Shown in pieces: positions 1-9,899 of a stretch of 64,000 nt of DNA. Below the pieces are notes generated by a model. It had not been told where the DNA came from. It saw only the letters and a program-made list of their open reading frames with translations, and did no database searches. The DNA is taken from NCBI GenBank assembly GCA_016280595.1, contig JAEEHB010000060.1:37911-101910 (forward strand). The letters are read 5' to 3'. Both the position numbers and the translations under genes were made by a program. The stretch is from Clostridiaceae bacterium. Lineage in GTDB: Bacteria; Bacillota; Clostridia; Oscillospirales; Acutalibacteraceae. Within the stretch, counting starts at the first letter, position 1, and every line of letters begins with the position of its first letter.

Positions 1-1
1 C

Positions 2-2413
2 GGCGATCCCGCAGATGTTACCATTCCCAATATTACCGCGGGCAAACTTCTCAGAGTAAGAATTACTTATAATGTTCTTGATGAGAGCGGTTCACCGCTT
101 CAGGCAAAGAACGAAAACAATCAGCTTGCCGATCAGGTTCTTACGAGTGACAAGTACTGCTACGTTGTTGCCGATGAAGATGCGGCAAAGAGCGACAGCG
201 ATGCTATCGCCACCGCGAATATCGGCGGATTCATCGTGAAGTACGCTCCCGATATCTATCTTGACAGCGGCACCGGCCTTTCCGGCATCAACGATTACTC
301 GATTGAAGTTAAGAATGACAGCGGCTCGGGCGGTCTGAGCATCGGCAACCTCAACGCATCCAGCCCCTGGATTGCAAAATCCACCGATGCCAAAGACATC
401 TCGGTTGCCACTACCGAGCAGGGCGCTTCCTACTACCTGTATCCCTTCGATGCAGATACCACCAACTATACGAGAACCGCTTGGGAATATCAGAAAGATG
501 AAGACGATGCCTATGTTCTTGACCAGTGGGGTCAGAGAATAAAGACCACCGAAATCATCGAAGACGGCAAGACCAATATTGCCGACAACGTTTACACCGT
601 TTCTGTTCCCGTCGTCATCGAAGGCGGCTCCTCCGCCTCCATCCAGGTCAGAGTTCACCTGTATGACAGTTACGGCCTCGGTTCACTTGTAAACAACGTA
701 CTTAAGAAGAACTATTCTTACAACAGCGTCAGGACCACCGGTACAGACGCGGTTGACACCCTTGAAGCTGAACTTATTAAAGCAATCCAGTTCCTCTATC
801 CTCCCAGAAGAAACGGCGCCACATTTGAAGCCGATTCTGTGGAAGACGGAACAAGCAAATTCCTCACTCTTTACAGAGCGCTTTACTCTGCAGAGCAGGG
901 TCTTGACAATTACCTGCTTCCCGCCAGCGCGCAGGAACTCTGGAATGCTATTGAAGGCACAGCATCCGCTCCCGGCATGAAGCACAATTACAGCCGCGAG
1001 TCCTTCGTACGCAACGGCGTAACCCTCTATTACAGAGATTACCTTGAATATGATGAGACCGGTTATCAGTACTTCGGTCAGAGAAACTATGTTGCTCACT
1101 CATATAAGGTATATAAGAACGCCGTAAGCTACGCAAACGGCTTGCTTGACAAAGAGTGGAAGTATGTCAATTACACTCCCGAAGAGTTCGATGAACTTTC
1201 AGCCGAAGAACAGGCAGACGTAATTGAAGCCTTCCAGAATCAGGAGCCCGATATCATCACCCCGATTGAGTTCAGCTATGCAACCCATATGCTTACACTC
1301 ACTTATAACAGGCTCCGTCCCTACACCGAAAACAGCAACTCCAAACTTCTCCTTGCAATCTCCACCTACGGCTCAGAAACCGGCGACTTCACCTCAGAGT
1401 CAGCCGCAAATTACGCCAGAGCGGTTGCCTTTGCAAATGCTTCCAAGACCAGCAACAACGCCGAACGTTACAACAAGGCGATGAGCAACCTCATAGAAGC
1501 GTGGAAAGGCCTTGAGCCCGGCGCAAATTATGACGATCTTGATGCGGCCGTTGAAGCAGCTCTTGAGATCTTCTCCGATCTCGGTATTGCCGATATGGCA
1601 GGCGACCTTGACCCTGACGCCCTTGCAACTCAGGACACTTACACTGCCGCTTCCATGGATGCTCTTGTTGCAGCATACGAGGCAGGCCGTACAGCGCTTG
1701 ACGAGCTTTCCTACTCATTAGCCGAGCAGGATAAGGTTGATGAACTTGCAGACGCAATCACCACCGCAATCAACAACCTCGAAGATTATAATCCGGGCAG
1801 CGGCGGAGATGACGAAGATGAATTCTCATTCGGTGCTAACGATGAGTATTATGCAGAGGGTTGGCACGGTGAAGAATATGCGCCTTACATTGACGAAGAT
1901 TATGCTTCTCAGGCTGAATTGGAAGAAGTATACATTGAGGATCTGGGAGACGTTGTTCCGGTCAGCGGCGTAGTATTCGGTCTTCCCTCAGGCGCGGAAA
2001 CGGAAGCCGTTAACAGTATGTTTACTGTAACTGACGGTTACTTTGTAATTCTTCCTTACAGTATTGACCCCGACAATATCAGCGAAGATTATGCAAGTTC
2101 CGGCTCGGTTCTTCTCGTATTTGATAACAATGACGAGTTCCAGGGCGCATATATCCTTGCTCTCAGAGGCGACATTGACTCAAACGGCGCCTTTGATGAC
2201 CTTGATATTGAGTGGGCAAGATTCGCCTTCGACAGCGACGGTGAAGACGGTTACGGTATCAAGTATTCAGAATGTGATGAACACAGATTAATTGCTGCAG
2301 CTGATATGAACGCCGACGGCGCTTTCGACGACCTTGATATTGAGTATCTGCTGTTCTATTTCGACGGTGCGACACTTGATCAGGTAACAGGAGAAATCTT
2401 TATCGAAGAATAA
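2..2413 (+). CDS. Large secreted surface protein, 5'-truncated, with C-terminal dockerin-like domain
   Basis: The reading frame is open from the window edge, so the true start lies upstream; about 803 residues are visible. The last 80 or so residues carry two copies of a calcium-loop pattern, D-x-D/N-x-N/D-G followed six residues later by D (around nt 2170 and 2308), both followed by FDDLDIE. This is the duplicated F-hand layout of type I dockerins, which bind cohesins. The region around nt 1400-1790 is helical and Ala-rich, resembling FIVAR-type stalk repeats. An acidic Gly/Asp linker (nt 1795-1820) precedes the C-terminal part. No catalytic domain was recognised in the visible part. Probably an extracellular scaffold or adhesin component; the specific partner is unknown. 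Confidence 0.8.
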   Translation, partial: GDPADVTIPNITAGKLLRVRITYNVLDESGSPLQAKNENNQLADQVLTSDKYCYVVADEDAAKSDSDAIATANIGGFIVKYAPDIYLDSGTGLSGINDYSIEVKNDSGSGGLSIGNLNASSPWIAKSTDAKDISVATTEQGASYYLYPFDADTTNYTRTAWEYQKDEDDAYVLDQWGQRIKTTEIIEDGKTNIADNVYTVSVPVVIEGGSSASIQVRVHLYDSYGLGSLVNNVLKKNYSYNSVRTTGTDAVDTLEAELIKAIQFLYPPRRNGATFEADSVEDGTSKFLTLYRALYSAEQGLDNYLLPASAQELWNAIEGTASAPGMKHNYSRESFVRNGVTLYYRDYLEYDETGYQYFGQRNYVAHSYKVYKNAVSYANGLLDKEWKYVNYTPEEFDELSAEEQADVIEAFQNQEPDIITPIEFSYATHMLTLTYNRLRPYTENSNSKLLLAISTYGSETGDFTSESAANYARAVAFANASKTSNNAERYNKAMSNLIEAWKGLEPGANYDDLDAAVEAALEIFSDLGIADMAGDLDPDALATQDTYTAASMDALVAAYEAGRTALDELSYSLAEQDKVDELADAITTAINNLEDYNPGSGGDDEDEFSFGANDEYYAEGWHGEEYAPYIDEDYASQAELEEVYIEDLGDVVPVSGVVFGLPSGAETEAVNSMFTVTDGYFVILPYSIDPDNISEDYASSGSVLLVFDNNDEFQGAYILALRGDIDSNGAFDDLDIEWARFAFDSDGEDGYGIKYSECDEHRLIAAADMNADGAFDDLDIEYLLFYFDGATLDQVTGEIFIEE

Positions 2414-2434
2414 TCTTTAAACGGTTTTAACAAT

Positions 2435-2459
2435 CCGGCGGGCGCAACCCGCCCGCCGG
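2435..2459 (+). other. GC-rich hairpin between two surface-protein genes
   Basis: A perfect 10-bp stem (CCGGCGGGCG / CGCCCGCCGG) with a 5-nt loop lies 22 nt after the upstream stop. It is followed by A-rich DNA rather than a T-run, so it is not a textbook intrinsic terminator. It may stabilise the upstream mRNA end or partly reduce read-through into the next gene. Confidence 0.55.
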
Positions 2460-2495
2460 CAAAGAATAAACACTTATAAGGAGGCAGAAATACAG

Positions 2496-5400
2496 ATGTC
2501 AAATTTTAAGCGGATTTTAAGCGCTTTTATGGCTGTGTTGATGGTTCTCGGTATGTTCTCCTGCCTTTCCACCATCGGTTTTGCAGGTTCTACGGACCAT
2601 TATGTTCACCACTCCGTAAAGACCACTGCGACCAACGATAACTGGGACAAGACATACGACCATGCTGGCGAAGACTATACCACATCACAGAACAACAACA
2701 TAAAATTATACAGTGAGCTTACAACCCTGTATGGCAATGACTATAATGAGCCGTTCATTTATTACGGCATTCAGTTCTTTGAGCCTGCGACTGCAGCCGG
2801 CTCCGACACAATCGAGTATTCATATACCGATCCGGCAACAAATGAAGAAATCACATACTGGGCTCCCACCGACCATAAGGTTCAGCCCGGAGAGCCGCTT
2901 CTCGGCAGGTACTATTTCAAAACAAATGCATACATCGGTTCAATGCAGGCAAACTTTTTCTTCTCAAGAAAATTCTTTGATTTAGCACCGTCGCAGGCAC
3001 AGACCTATACTGCATCATACGATTATCCGACAGATGCAACAGAAACTCTTTACACTCCCGACGGTCTTACCAACAAAACTTTCACCATTGCAGACGGCTC
3101 GGCTCACAATCCGAACGGTCCTTTCTACGCATCATTTGCTGAGCATGGTGTTGATGTATCCAACCCGAAAATCACTCTTGCCCGTGCTGCCAGAAAAGAC
3201 GCGCAGTTAAAAGGAACGAAAAATCCTCCCAACTACGGTCTTTCATATGATACCACTTACGGTTGGGACGTAGCAGAGTATTACTGCACATATACATATC
3301 CGTCAGGAACTGCCAATGCAGAAAAACTCTGTATTCCCATTGATGAAAATGTTGACGAATATTTCGGTCAGTGGGTTGTTAAAGTCAGAACAACGTCTGA
3401 AGTAACATTCAAAGGAACTGCAAACGAAGGAACAGTTAACAATGTTACTCCCGGTACTGTAGGCTATGTCGGTTACGAAGAAGGCTATCAGAAGGGCATC
3501 AACAGTAACGCATCCAACGCAGTTCCCGTTGTTACCGACAGTTCCGCCAACATGTTAAAGACATCGGCAAAAGACCCCAGCGTTTTAGGTATTACTTACC
3601 ATCTTGATACAGAAGATGCCAACCACATCTTCGTTATTGACAATGGTAGCACTCCCTCACAGGGCAACAACATTAAATTCTATGACGGCGAAACCGAACT
3701 GACCGATCTCCGCATGACAAATCAGACCGGTTCTTCCGTTGATATTTCCGGCAAGACTTATTCCAAAGACGGCCTCACCTTCGCAGGCTGGAAAGATGCA
3801 AACGGCAATACCGTTACCACAGTTGACGCTTCCTCAGGCGACGTAAGCGTTTACGCAAAATGGAACGCAGTTGCAACCTTCACCGCTCCCGATGCGAACC
3901 CCGCATGGACGAGCCAGACCCAGACCGTTGAAGCGGTTTCCGGAGCCACCTTTACCGCTCCTTCACCCGCTCCCACCAAGTCCGGTTCCGTATTCGCAGG
4001 CTGGTATGTACAGGGTGACGCAACCCAGACTCTTGTCACCTTCCCCGCAGCAGCAACTGCAAATACCACCTACGTTGCGAAATTCTCACAGCAGTACACA
4101 ATCAGCTTCTATGACAGAGGCACATTGTTTGATACACAGACCGGCCTTGAAGGTGAAACAATCTCCTTCCCGACAGAGGCACAGCTTCTTCAGGCAAACT
4201 CCAATGACGGCTATACTCTTACCGGCTGGTCTCCCGCAGATACCGTAATCAACTCCACTACCAGCAGATATGATGCCGTATGGTCCGAAAAGGGCTACAC
4301 CGTTTATTACAATACCGACGGCGCCGGCACCATTGCAAACGGCAACTTCGTATACGGTGCAACAATCACCGATCCTTCACCTGCTCCCACAAAGACAGGT
4401 TATCAGCTTGCAAGCTGGTCTTACTATGAAGACGCTGCATATTCGATTCCTTACAGCGGCGGCACAATGCCCGCAAAAGACCTTTATGCAAAGGCATCAT
4501 GGACAGCAAACAGCTACCCCGTAACATTTACAGTTGACGGCGCGGAAGATACAAGCCTTGCAACAACCGCTGCTTATGACAGCAACATTACAATGCCTCA
4601 GCTTCCCACCAAAGCAGGTTACTATTATGAAAAATGGCTGCCCGATGACGGCTACAGAATGGACAGCACAAGCGGCAAAGCTTACTCCGTAACAGGTCAG
4701 GCAATGCCCCAGCAGGCAACATTCAAAAACGGCAACACCACCATTGACAGCCAGTACTTCAACACCGATGCAGCCGTTACCTTCCCGAGCGAAGCTGACG
4801 TTGCAGCACACGGCGGCATTCCCAACGGTATGACCTTCAAGGGTTGGAGCCGCGGCTCCGGCGCAAACGCAGTCTTCATTCCCAAGGAGAATGCGACCGA
4901 TACCATGCCTCCCGAAGATACTGTTTACAGCGCAGTATTCGAAGGCACTCCGTACAACCTTACAATTTATGTTGACGGTGAACAGTACGGCGAAGTTCTG
5001 AGCGTAAACTACGGCGCAATTCTTCCTCTGCCCGAACTTGATCCTCCCACCGGTTACCATTGGGGTGATTGGCAGGGTGTTCCCGCAGACGGATTGATGC
5101 CCAACAGCGACCTCACCGTTTCAATCAATTCTGTTATTAACCAGTACTCCATCATCGTCAAAGACGGTGACACCGGTGCTGTTATTGACACCATCACCGA
5201 CGACTACAACGCACCTATTACCGCTCCCGCACTGAGCACTTATGATAAGACGGGCTTCACCACTAACAGTTACAGCAAGGCATGGCCCGCAACAATGCCT
5301 CTTGACGGCGACGAGATTAGCGTTCTCTACACCAGAAACGATTATAAGATCAAGTACAACCTCGGTCTCGGCCTTGATCCCGTTGAGGTTTCCTATGCAT

Positions 5401-8348
5401 ATGAGGCACCTATCGCCGAATATGTACCCACAACAGAAGGCTATACCTTCGACAGCTGGAATCCCACAGTTCCCTCCACCATGCCCGCAGCGTCACAGGC
5501 AAATGCGGTTGCATTCGAAACCACTGCTGTATGGAACATCCATAAGTGGACAATCGAATATCAGACAAAACAGGAAGGCGGCACATACGGCAGATACGGT
5601 ACTGTTGAAACCAACGTTGAATACGGCAGTGCCATCCAGCTCAGAGGCAAGAAGACTGAGACCGGTTACACCTACTCCGACTGGTCCGCTTCACCTGATA
5701 CTTATGTAGCACCTCCCGCAAATATGCCCGACAGCGACCTTGTTCTGTATTCAACAGGTACAAAGAACACTTATGTTGATAAGTGGTTCGATCTCGGCGC
5801 GGATCCCGCAACCGATGAGCCTTATCACACTGCAACAGTTGCTTACGGCGATACCATTCCTACCGTAGCTCTTCCCGAGCATGCAGGTCAGGTTGAGCCT
5901 TACTGGGAGGCAAATGTAACCGTTACCAACAACATTCAGCCCGACGAAGCGGTTATCTTCGTTTACAAGTCAACCGCAGGTCAGGTTAACTACAGCCTTG
6001 TTTACAGCGTACAGCAGCTTAACGGCAGCTATGTTGACGAAGAGCCCATTATCCTCACAGCAACAGCAGGCAGCACAGTTTCCTCCGTTCCTTATCAGAC
6101 CAGAGAAGGCTTCACCTGCAATGCACAGGGCACCGATGCAACCATCGTTGTAGCAGGCGACGGCAGCTCCGTAATGCATGTTAAACTTGATCGTGCATCC
6201 TTCAACATCATCGTTAAAGTTGACGGCCTTGCAGATCAGAGCACAGCTTATCTCTACGGCGAAGCAATCAGCGAGCCCGCTGCTCCCACAGTTGAAGGCA
6301 AGACCTTCAAGACCTGGAAGTACACTAAGGGTGCCACCACTCAGGTCATCTCCTTCCCGGCAACGATGCCCGCTTATGACATCACCGCCACCGCTCAGTT
6401 TGATGACAACAGCTACACCCTTACTGCTTATGTTGACTACCTTGACGGCAACGGCTTCGTTCCCTTCAGAACAGTAAGCTATACTCACGGACAGACTATT
6501 GCCACTGTTGCCAACCAGAACAAAGAGTACTATGATTTCACCGGCTGGAAGACCACTTCCGCTCTTGAAACCGATTATGTATTCGGTACTCCCGCAACAG
6601 GCGATGTTGACATTTACGCATCCTTCACTCCCAAAGAGTACACCCTTATCTTCAAGAAGATGGTAAACAGTGAAGACCAGGGTCAGTTTGATTCAGTCAC
6701 CGCGAAATACGGCGCAGAAATCACCTATCCCGCAGCTCCTCCGGTAGCAGGTAACTCCTTCACAGGCTGGTCTGCAGAGTATGCAACCATGCCCGGCGGC
6801 GGCGGCACCGTATATGCTTACTACGGCAGAGTACAGAGGACTCTTACCTTCGATGTTGACGGTAAGACCACAGTTCAGAAGTACTACATGGGCGACACCA
6901 TCGTTCCCATTGACAATCCCTCCAAGACCGGTTATGTGTTCAACGGCTGGAATCCCGCACTTCCCGATCCTCTTGTAATGCCCGATGAAAACCTTACCGT
7001 ATCCGCCACATGGAGACTCGGCACATTCACCGTAACATTCATTGCGAACCCCGAGGATGTTGAAAACACAACCACCACATCTCAGGTTCAGTTTAACGAT
7101 GAGTTCAATGCTCCCGAAAGCGTAGCCGACAGAGAAGGCTTCAACTTCGTCGGCTGGAAAGTTCAGGGTACACAAGGTTCCAACACCGTGACCTTCCCGT
7201 ACAAACTTGAAACCGAAGGCATCACCTTCGTAGGCGTATGGTCACAGGATCTTTCCGCAAAACTCGTTCAGAATGTTCAGCGCGCAGCAGATCCCAAGTA
7301 CTATCAGCTTGGTGAAACCGATTACACCGTAACCATCAAGACGAAGGCTCTCAAGCTTCACATCACCGATGGTACTACCACCTGGACTTACAGCAAGCCC
7401 ACATTCTACAATGCTCCCGAAGTCAGCGGCATTAAGTCAATCACTTACAACGATCAGACCGGCGAGGAAATCTGGGTAATCTCCGCAGCACTTGCCGCAG
7501 GCGAAGATCTGTACAAAGCATATATCACTACTATGGACTTCACCCCGTATGATCCCAGCACTGGTTACGTCTTCAGCGTAATCTATGATGAGAGAGATGC
7601 TCAGACCATAGCAACCGAGTGCACACTTAATAGTGTAGAAAGCACAGCGTTTGAAGAAGGCACCTACAAACTTGTCCGCGGCAACTATGTAACATGGACC
7701 GTAACTACAACCAAGAACGTAACCTGGCTCAAGTTCGACTATGATTACACTTCAACCAAGGACGAAGTTACCAAGAGCTACAGCGTACTCTACAAGAGAG
7801 GCGCACAGGCGAGCGACAATCTCACCATCACCGAGAATGAGAACAACCTCGTCTGGGTCATCAGAACGGCTGTTACTTACACAACCTCCGATCAGAGAGT
7901 AACTCAGAACTGGAAACTGTCCTACAAGACAGGTGCCACCTCCGATTACATCGCTGTAAACGAGGCAAGTCCCGTTCAGCTTATCGTCTGCCGCAACGAC
8001 GACGCTATGACTGATTCTTCACCCAATTACGACAAGTATACAATCGTAAGCGCCAAATCGGCAGTTGAAGGCTCAGTGAAACTCGGCACACGCAGCGACG
8101 TCGAAATCGTAACCACCGACGACTGTAACTATGTCCGTATCACTGTTGACGGCAAGAGCGCAACCTTCCAGCGCACCAGCGCCAATACCAAAGTCACCAC
8201 AGACGGTATGGATCAGGGTCTCATCAAGTGGACGATCTACTACAAGTTCGCTCCCAAGAGCGGTGCAGGCCAGTATGAAGTAACCTGTAACGCCCGCGGC
8301 CCGAGATGGGACGGCGCAGAATCCTTCAACATCGTTGTTACTGCGTAA
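2496..8348 (+). CDS. Giant secreted InlB-repeat (Listeria-Bacteroides repeat) surface protein, 1950 aa
   Basis: The start is fixed by AAGGAGG at 2478-2484, 11 nt upstream. Residues 1-30 form a signal peptide (basic start, hydrophobic core, small residues near FAGS). Residues about 30-400 are a unique region. From about residue 425 to 1550 there are roughly 15 degenerate units of about 70 aa, each with the G-Y/F-x-F-x-G/x-W core of InlB B-repeats (examples GLTFAGW, GYVFNGW, GFNFVGW) and a following MP turn. The last 400 residues are beta-rich and distinct. There is no LPXTG or dockerin tail, so how it is held at the surface is unclear. A strong intrinsic terminator follows. Function inferred only as an extracellular stalk or adhesin. 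Confidence 0.85.
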   Translation: MSNFKRILSAFMAVLMVLGMFSCLSTIGFAGSTDHYVHHSVKTTATNDNWDKTYDHAGEDYTTSQNNNIKLYSELTTLYGNDYNEPFIYYGIQFFEPATAAGSDTIEYSYTDPATNEEITYWAPTDHKVQPGEPLLGRYYFKTNAYIGSMQANFFFSRKFFDLAPSQAQTYTASYDYPTDATETLYTPDGLTNKTFTIADGSAHNPNGPFYASFAEHGVDVSNPKITLARAARKDAQLKGTKNPPNYGLSYDTTYGWDVAEYYCTYTYPSGTANAEKLCIPIDENVDEYFGQWVVKVRTTSEVTFKGTANEGTVNNVTPGTVGYVGYEEGYQKGINSNASNAVPVVTDSSANMLKTSAKDPSVLGITYHLDTEDANHIFVIDNGSTPSQGNNIKFYDGETELTDLRMTNQTGSSVDISGKTYSKDGLTFAGWKDANGNTVTTVDASSGDVSVYAKWNAVATFTAPDANPAWTSQTQTVEAVSGATFTAPSPAPTKSGSVFAGWYVQGDATQTLVTFPAAATANTTYVAKFSQQYTISFYDRGTLFDTQTGLEGETISFPTEAQLLQANSNDGYTLTGWSPADTVINSTTSRYDAVWSEKGYTVYYNTDGAGTIANGNFVYGATITDPSPAPTKTGYQLASWSYYEDAAYSIPYSGGTMPAKDLYAKASWTANSYPVTFTVDGAEDTSLATTAAYDSNITMPQLPTKAGYYYEKWLPDDGYRMDSTSGKAYSVTGQAMPQQATFKNGNTTIDSQYFNTDAAVTFPSEADVAAHGGIPNGMTFKGWSRGSGANAVFIPKENATDTMPPEDTVYSAVFEGTPYNLTIYVDGEQYGEVLSVNYGAILPLPELDPPTGYHWGDWQGVPADGLMPNSDLTVSINSVINQYSIIVKDGDTGAVIDTITDDYNAPITAPALSTYDKTGFTTNSYSKAWPATMPLDGDEISVLYTRNDYKIKYNLGLGLDPVEVSYAYEAPIAEYVPTTEGYTFDSWNPTVPSTMPAASQANAVAFETTAVWNIHKWTIEYQTKQEGGTYGRYGTVETNVEYGSAIQLRGKKTETGYTYSDWSASPDTYVAPPANMPDSDLVLYSTGTKNTYVDKWFDLGADPATDEPYHTATVAYGDTIPTVALPEHAGQVEPYWEANVTVTNNIQPDEAVIFVYKSTAGQVNYSLVYSVQQLNGSYVDEEPIILTATAGSTVSSVPYQTREGFTCNAQGTDATIVVAGDGSSVMHVKLDRASFNIIVKVDGLADQSTAYLYGEAISEPAAPTVEGKTFKTWKYTKGATTQVISFPATMPAYDITATAQFDDNSYTLTAYVDYLDGNGFVPFRTVSYTHGQTIATVANQNKEYYDFTGWKTTSALETDYVFGTPATGDVDIYASFTPKEYTLIFKKMVNSEDQGQFDSVTAKYGAEITYPAAPPVAGNSFTGWSAEYATMPGGGGTVYAYYGRVQRTLTFDVDGKTTVQKYYMGDTIVPIDNPSKTGYVFNGWNPALPDPLVMPDENLTVSATWRLGTFTVTFIANPEDVENTTTTSQVQFNDEFNAPESVADREGFNFVGWKVQGTQGSNTVTFPYKLETEGITFVGVWSQDLSAKLVQNVQRAADPKYYQLGETDYTVTIKTKALKLHITDGTTTWTYSKPTFYNAPEVSGIKSITYNDQTGEEIWVISAALAAGEDLYKAYITTMDFTPYDPSTGYVFSVIYDERDAQTIATECTLNSVESTAFEEGTYKLVRGNYVTWTVTTTKNVTWLKFDYDYTSTKDEVTKSYSVLYKRGAQASDNLTITENENNLVWVIRTAVTYTTSDQRVTQNWKLSYKTGATSDYIAVNEASPVQLIVCRNDDAMTDSSPNYDKYTIVSAKSAVEGSVKLGTRSDVEIVTTDDCNYVRITVDGKSATFQRTSANTKVTTDGMDQGLIKWTIYYKFAPKSGAGQYEVTCNARGPRWDGAESFNIVVTA

Positions 8349-8379
8349 TCAGTCTGACAACAGCATAACAACATAACAC

Positions 8380-8419
8380 GCGCCCCGGACAGTTTGACTG
8401 CTCCGGGGCGCTTTCCCTT
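8380..8419 (+). terminator. Intrinsic terminator of the giant InlB-repeat gene
   Basis: A 10-bp perfect stem GCGCCCCGGA (8380-8389) / TCCGGGGCGC (8402-8411) with a 12-nt loop, followed by TTTCCCTTT, 31 nt after the stop codon. Confidence 0.85.
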
Positions 8420-8613
8420 TGGTCGGTCGTAGCAATAAGCGCGAAAAACGAAAAAACAAATTATAAAGGAGTACGGGTTTTGCACTCGTACTTCTTTTCT
8501 TTATGTGTTCTGATTTGAATAAGGAATAGTTGATTATTGTTTTTTCTCAACGCCTTTATTCGCTCGCCGTACCTTAGTACTGTCTTCGCTCATAAATGAA
8601 AACTAAGACCGTC

Positions 8614-8667
8614 AGAAACACAGTCGTCTCACTCGCTTTTTCACTTCGTGATACTCCTTGTTTCTTC
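8614..8667 (+). repeat. Dispersed intergenic repeat family A, copy 1
   Basis: A 54-nt segment beginning AGAAACACAGTCG and ending CTCCTTGTTTCTTC aligns without gaps to 9032-9085, with identical ends and a diverged middle (roughly three quarters identical). Confidence 0.6.
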
Positions 8668-8887
8668 CTTTCACCGCCTCGCTTCATCGTCTGACGGACC
8701 CGTCCCCCTTTGTCACTTCGTGACATTTCCCCCACACTGTGGGGGAATCTTCCACAGGCAGCGCTTCGTCGGTTCGACACCGTATCCCGATACTGTCTTC
8801 AGTCGAAAATACGCCGTTTTCATCCTTTTCTGTTCCCTCCCTGAGTGCCGCTCAGGAAGCAACATCAAAAACGGATTGTATTTTAAA

Positions 8888-8947
8888 TAAACTCTCCGTA
8901 GGGAACGACGTCCCGGCGTTCCGACCGTGCCGCAGGCGCGGAGTTTA
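8888..8947 (+). repeat. Palindrome-bounded intergenic repeat family B, copy 1
   Basis: The core 8898-8940 (GTAGGGAACG...GCAGGCGCG) matches 9282-9324 with 6 differences in 43 positions. The copy is bounded by inverted TAAACTC (8888-8894) / GAGTTTA (8941-8947) and contains an inner GGAACG / CGTTCC hairpin, so it can fold as one unit. Confidence 0.65.
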
Positions 8948-9031
8948 GAAGTGAACCAAACATAATAATTGTCATTCCGAGCTTGTCGAGGAATCTGCAC
9001 ATAGATCCTTCGACTCGCTCTGCAACCCCTC

Positions 9032-9085
9032 AGAAACATAGTCGCCCTGCTCACTGGTTCGTTTCGCAGTTCTCCTTGTTTCTTC
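9032..9085 (+). repeat. Dispersed intergenic repeat family A, copy 2
   Basis: A 54-nt partner of 8614-8667 with the same AGAAACA start and CTCCTTGTTTCTTC end. It lies in a longer patch that includes an inverted pair GCGTAACGCC / GGCGTTACGC (about 9091-9129). Confidence 0.6.
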
Positions 9086-9174
9086 ATCTCAGCGTAACGC
9101 CTTTATCTGCCACAGGCAGCGGCGTTACGCTTCGACCCAGGATGACACAAGTGTTAATGCATACCCCGTAGGGG

Positions 9175-9276
9175 TGCGGGTGTCCGGCGGACACCTCTGC
9201 CGCAGGCAGAAGCACCGACCGAACCGACAGGTGAGACCGGATATCATCCGCCCGCCAAAAAGGATATGCGTGAGCA
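9175..9276 (+). repeat. About 100-bp repeat C, left copy (inverted copy at the right window end)
   Basis: The segment starting TGCGGGTGTCCGG and ending ATATGCGTGAGCA is nearly identical to the reverse complement of 63901-64000. I count one substitution (GGCGG against GGTGG) in the first 80 nt and a few changes around 9252-9272. The right copy reaches the window edge and may continue. Confidence 0.85.
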
Positions 9277-9281
9277 TCAAT

Positions 9282-9324
9282 GTAGGGAACGTCGTTTCGG
9301 TGTTCCGTCCGTGCCGCAGGCACG
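9282..9324 (+). repeat. Intergenic repeat family B, copy 2
   Basis: Matches 8898-8940 at 37 of 43 positions; several changes fall in or near the hairpin loop. It is followed directly by a separate palindrome, CCTTCCCC / GGGGAAGG, at about 9331-9350. Confidence 0.65.
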
Positions 9325-9376
9325 AAAATGCCTTCCCCTCAAGGGGAAGGCTTATCATCGGCGCCCTGCGCCCCTC

Positions 9377-9416
9377 AATTCTGCATTCTTAATTCTGCAT
9401 TCCGCATTGCGAATTG
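9377..9416 (+). repeat. AATTCTGCATTC tandem repeat patch
   Basis: Two direct copies of AATTCTGCATTC (9377-9388, 9391-9402) are followed by CGCATTGCGAATTG. A related sequence in inverted orientation (CAATTCGCAATTCG and GCGCAATGCGAAATG) lies at 63841-63873, so this patch accompanies repeat C at both places. Confidence 0.55.
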
Positions 9417-9757
9417 GCACAATTATCACCAACCGAAATTTGCAATATCGAAATATGATGTAAACTATGCCGAATTTTCGTTTTGGGGTGAAATATCGCT
9501 TGCAAAATCCCCATATATAATGTAATATATATTTGTTCGCGGCAACCGTACGGTTGCTTTGATTTTTGTCCGGCAATCAATTACCTGCCCGGGCTCTTCC
9601 GGATGCGTGCAAAACGCCTTCGCCGTGATTAATCCGGCCGGTGAAAACCCGGTGAGCGTGGCAGAAAATCCCCCTCAGAACCGCCTTTTCCCTCCAAAAG
9701 GGTTAAAAAGCGGTTACAGTTTGCTTACAAAATTGTTAAAAAAATGTAAATTATTGC

Positions 9758-9786
9758 TTGACATATAGACATTTCAATGTTAGAAT
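9758..9786 (+). promoter_or_regulatory. SigA promoter for the cohesin-like/InlB surface protein
   Basis: TTGACA (9758-9763), a 17-nt spacer and TAGAAT (9781-9786), 114 nt before the start codon. This is a near-consensus vegetative promoter. Confidence 0.8.
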
Positions 9787-9899
9787 AAGGTGATTATAAT
9801 TGGATATTAGTCTGTGCCTGCCCGGATAACAGGCACCGATTGTATTCGGTTGCTCACAAATTCAATGCAGAAATGCAATGTTTCAAAGGAGGAAATTGC

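Larger units (their letters stand above)
8420..9757. other. Gene-free repeat-rich interval of about 1.3 kb
   Basis: No open frame here has a ribosome-binding site or a recognisable protein; the short frames are low-complexity Arg/Ser/Pro strings typical of non-coding DNA. The interval holds several diverged repeat pairs and many small palindromes (for example around 8715-8727 and 8731-8745, and CCTTCCCCT / AGGGGAAGG near 9330-9350). A possible weak terminator (8-bp stem with one G-U pair, 8470-8492, then a T-rich tail) and a 16-nt palindrome GCAACCGTACGGTTGC (9542-9557) followed by a T-rich stretch are also present. It behaves like a landing zone for dispersed intergenic repeats. Confidence 0.7.

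Noticed and set aside
9630..9660. Cobalamin-riboswitch-like GGTGAAAACCCGG segment
   Set aside because: The conserved GCCACTG box and the rest of the B12 fold are missing, and the downstream gene is a surface protein.
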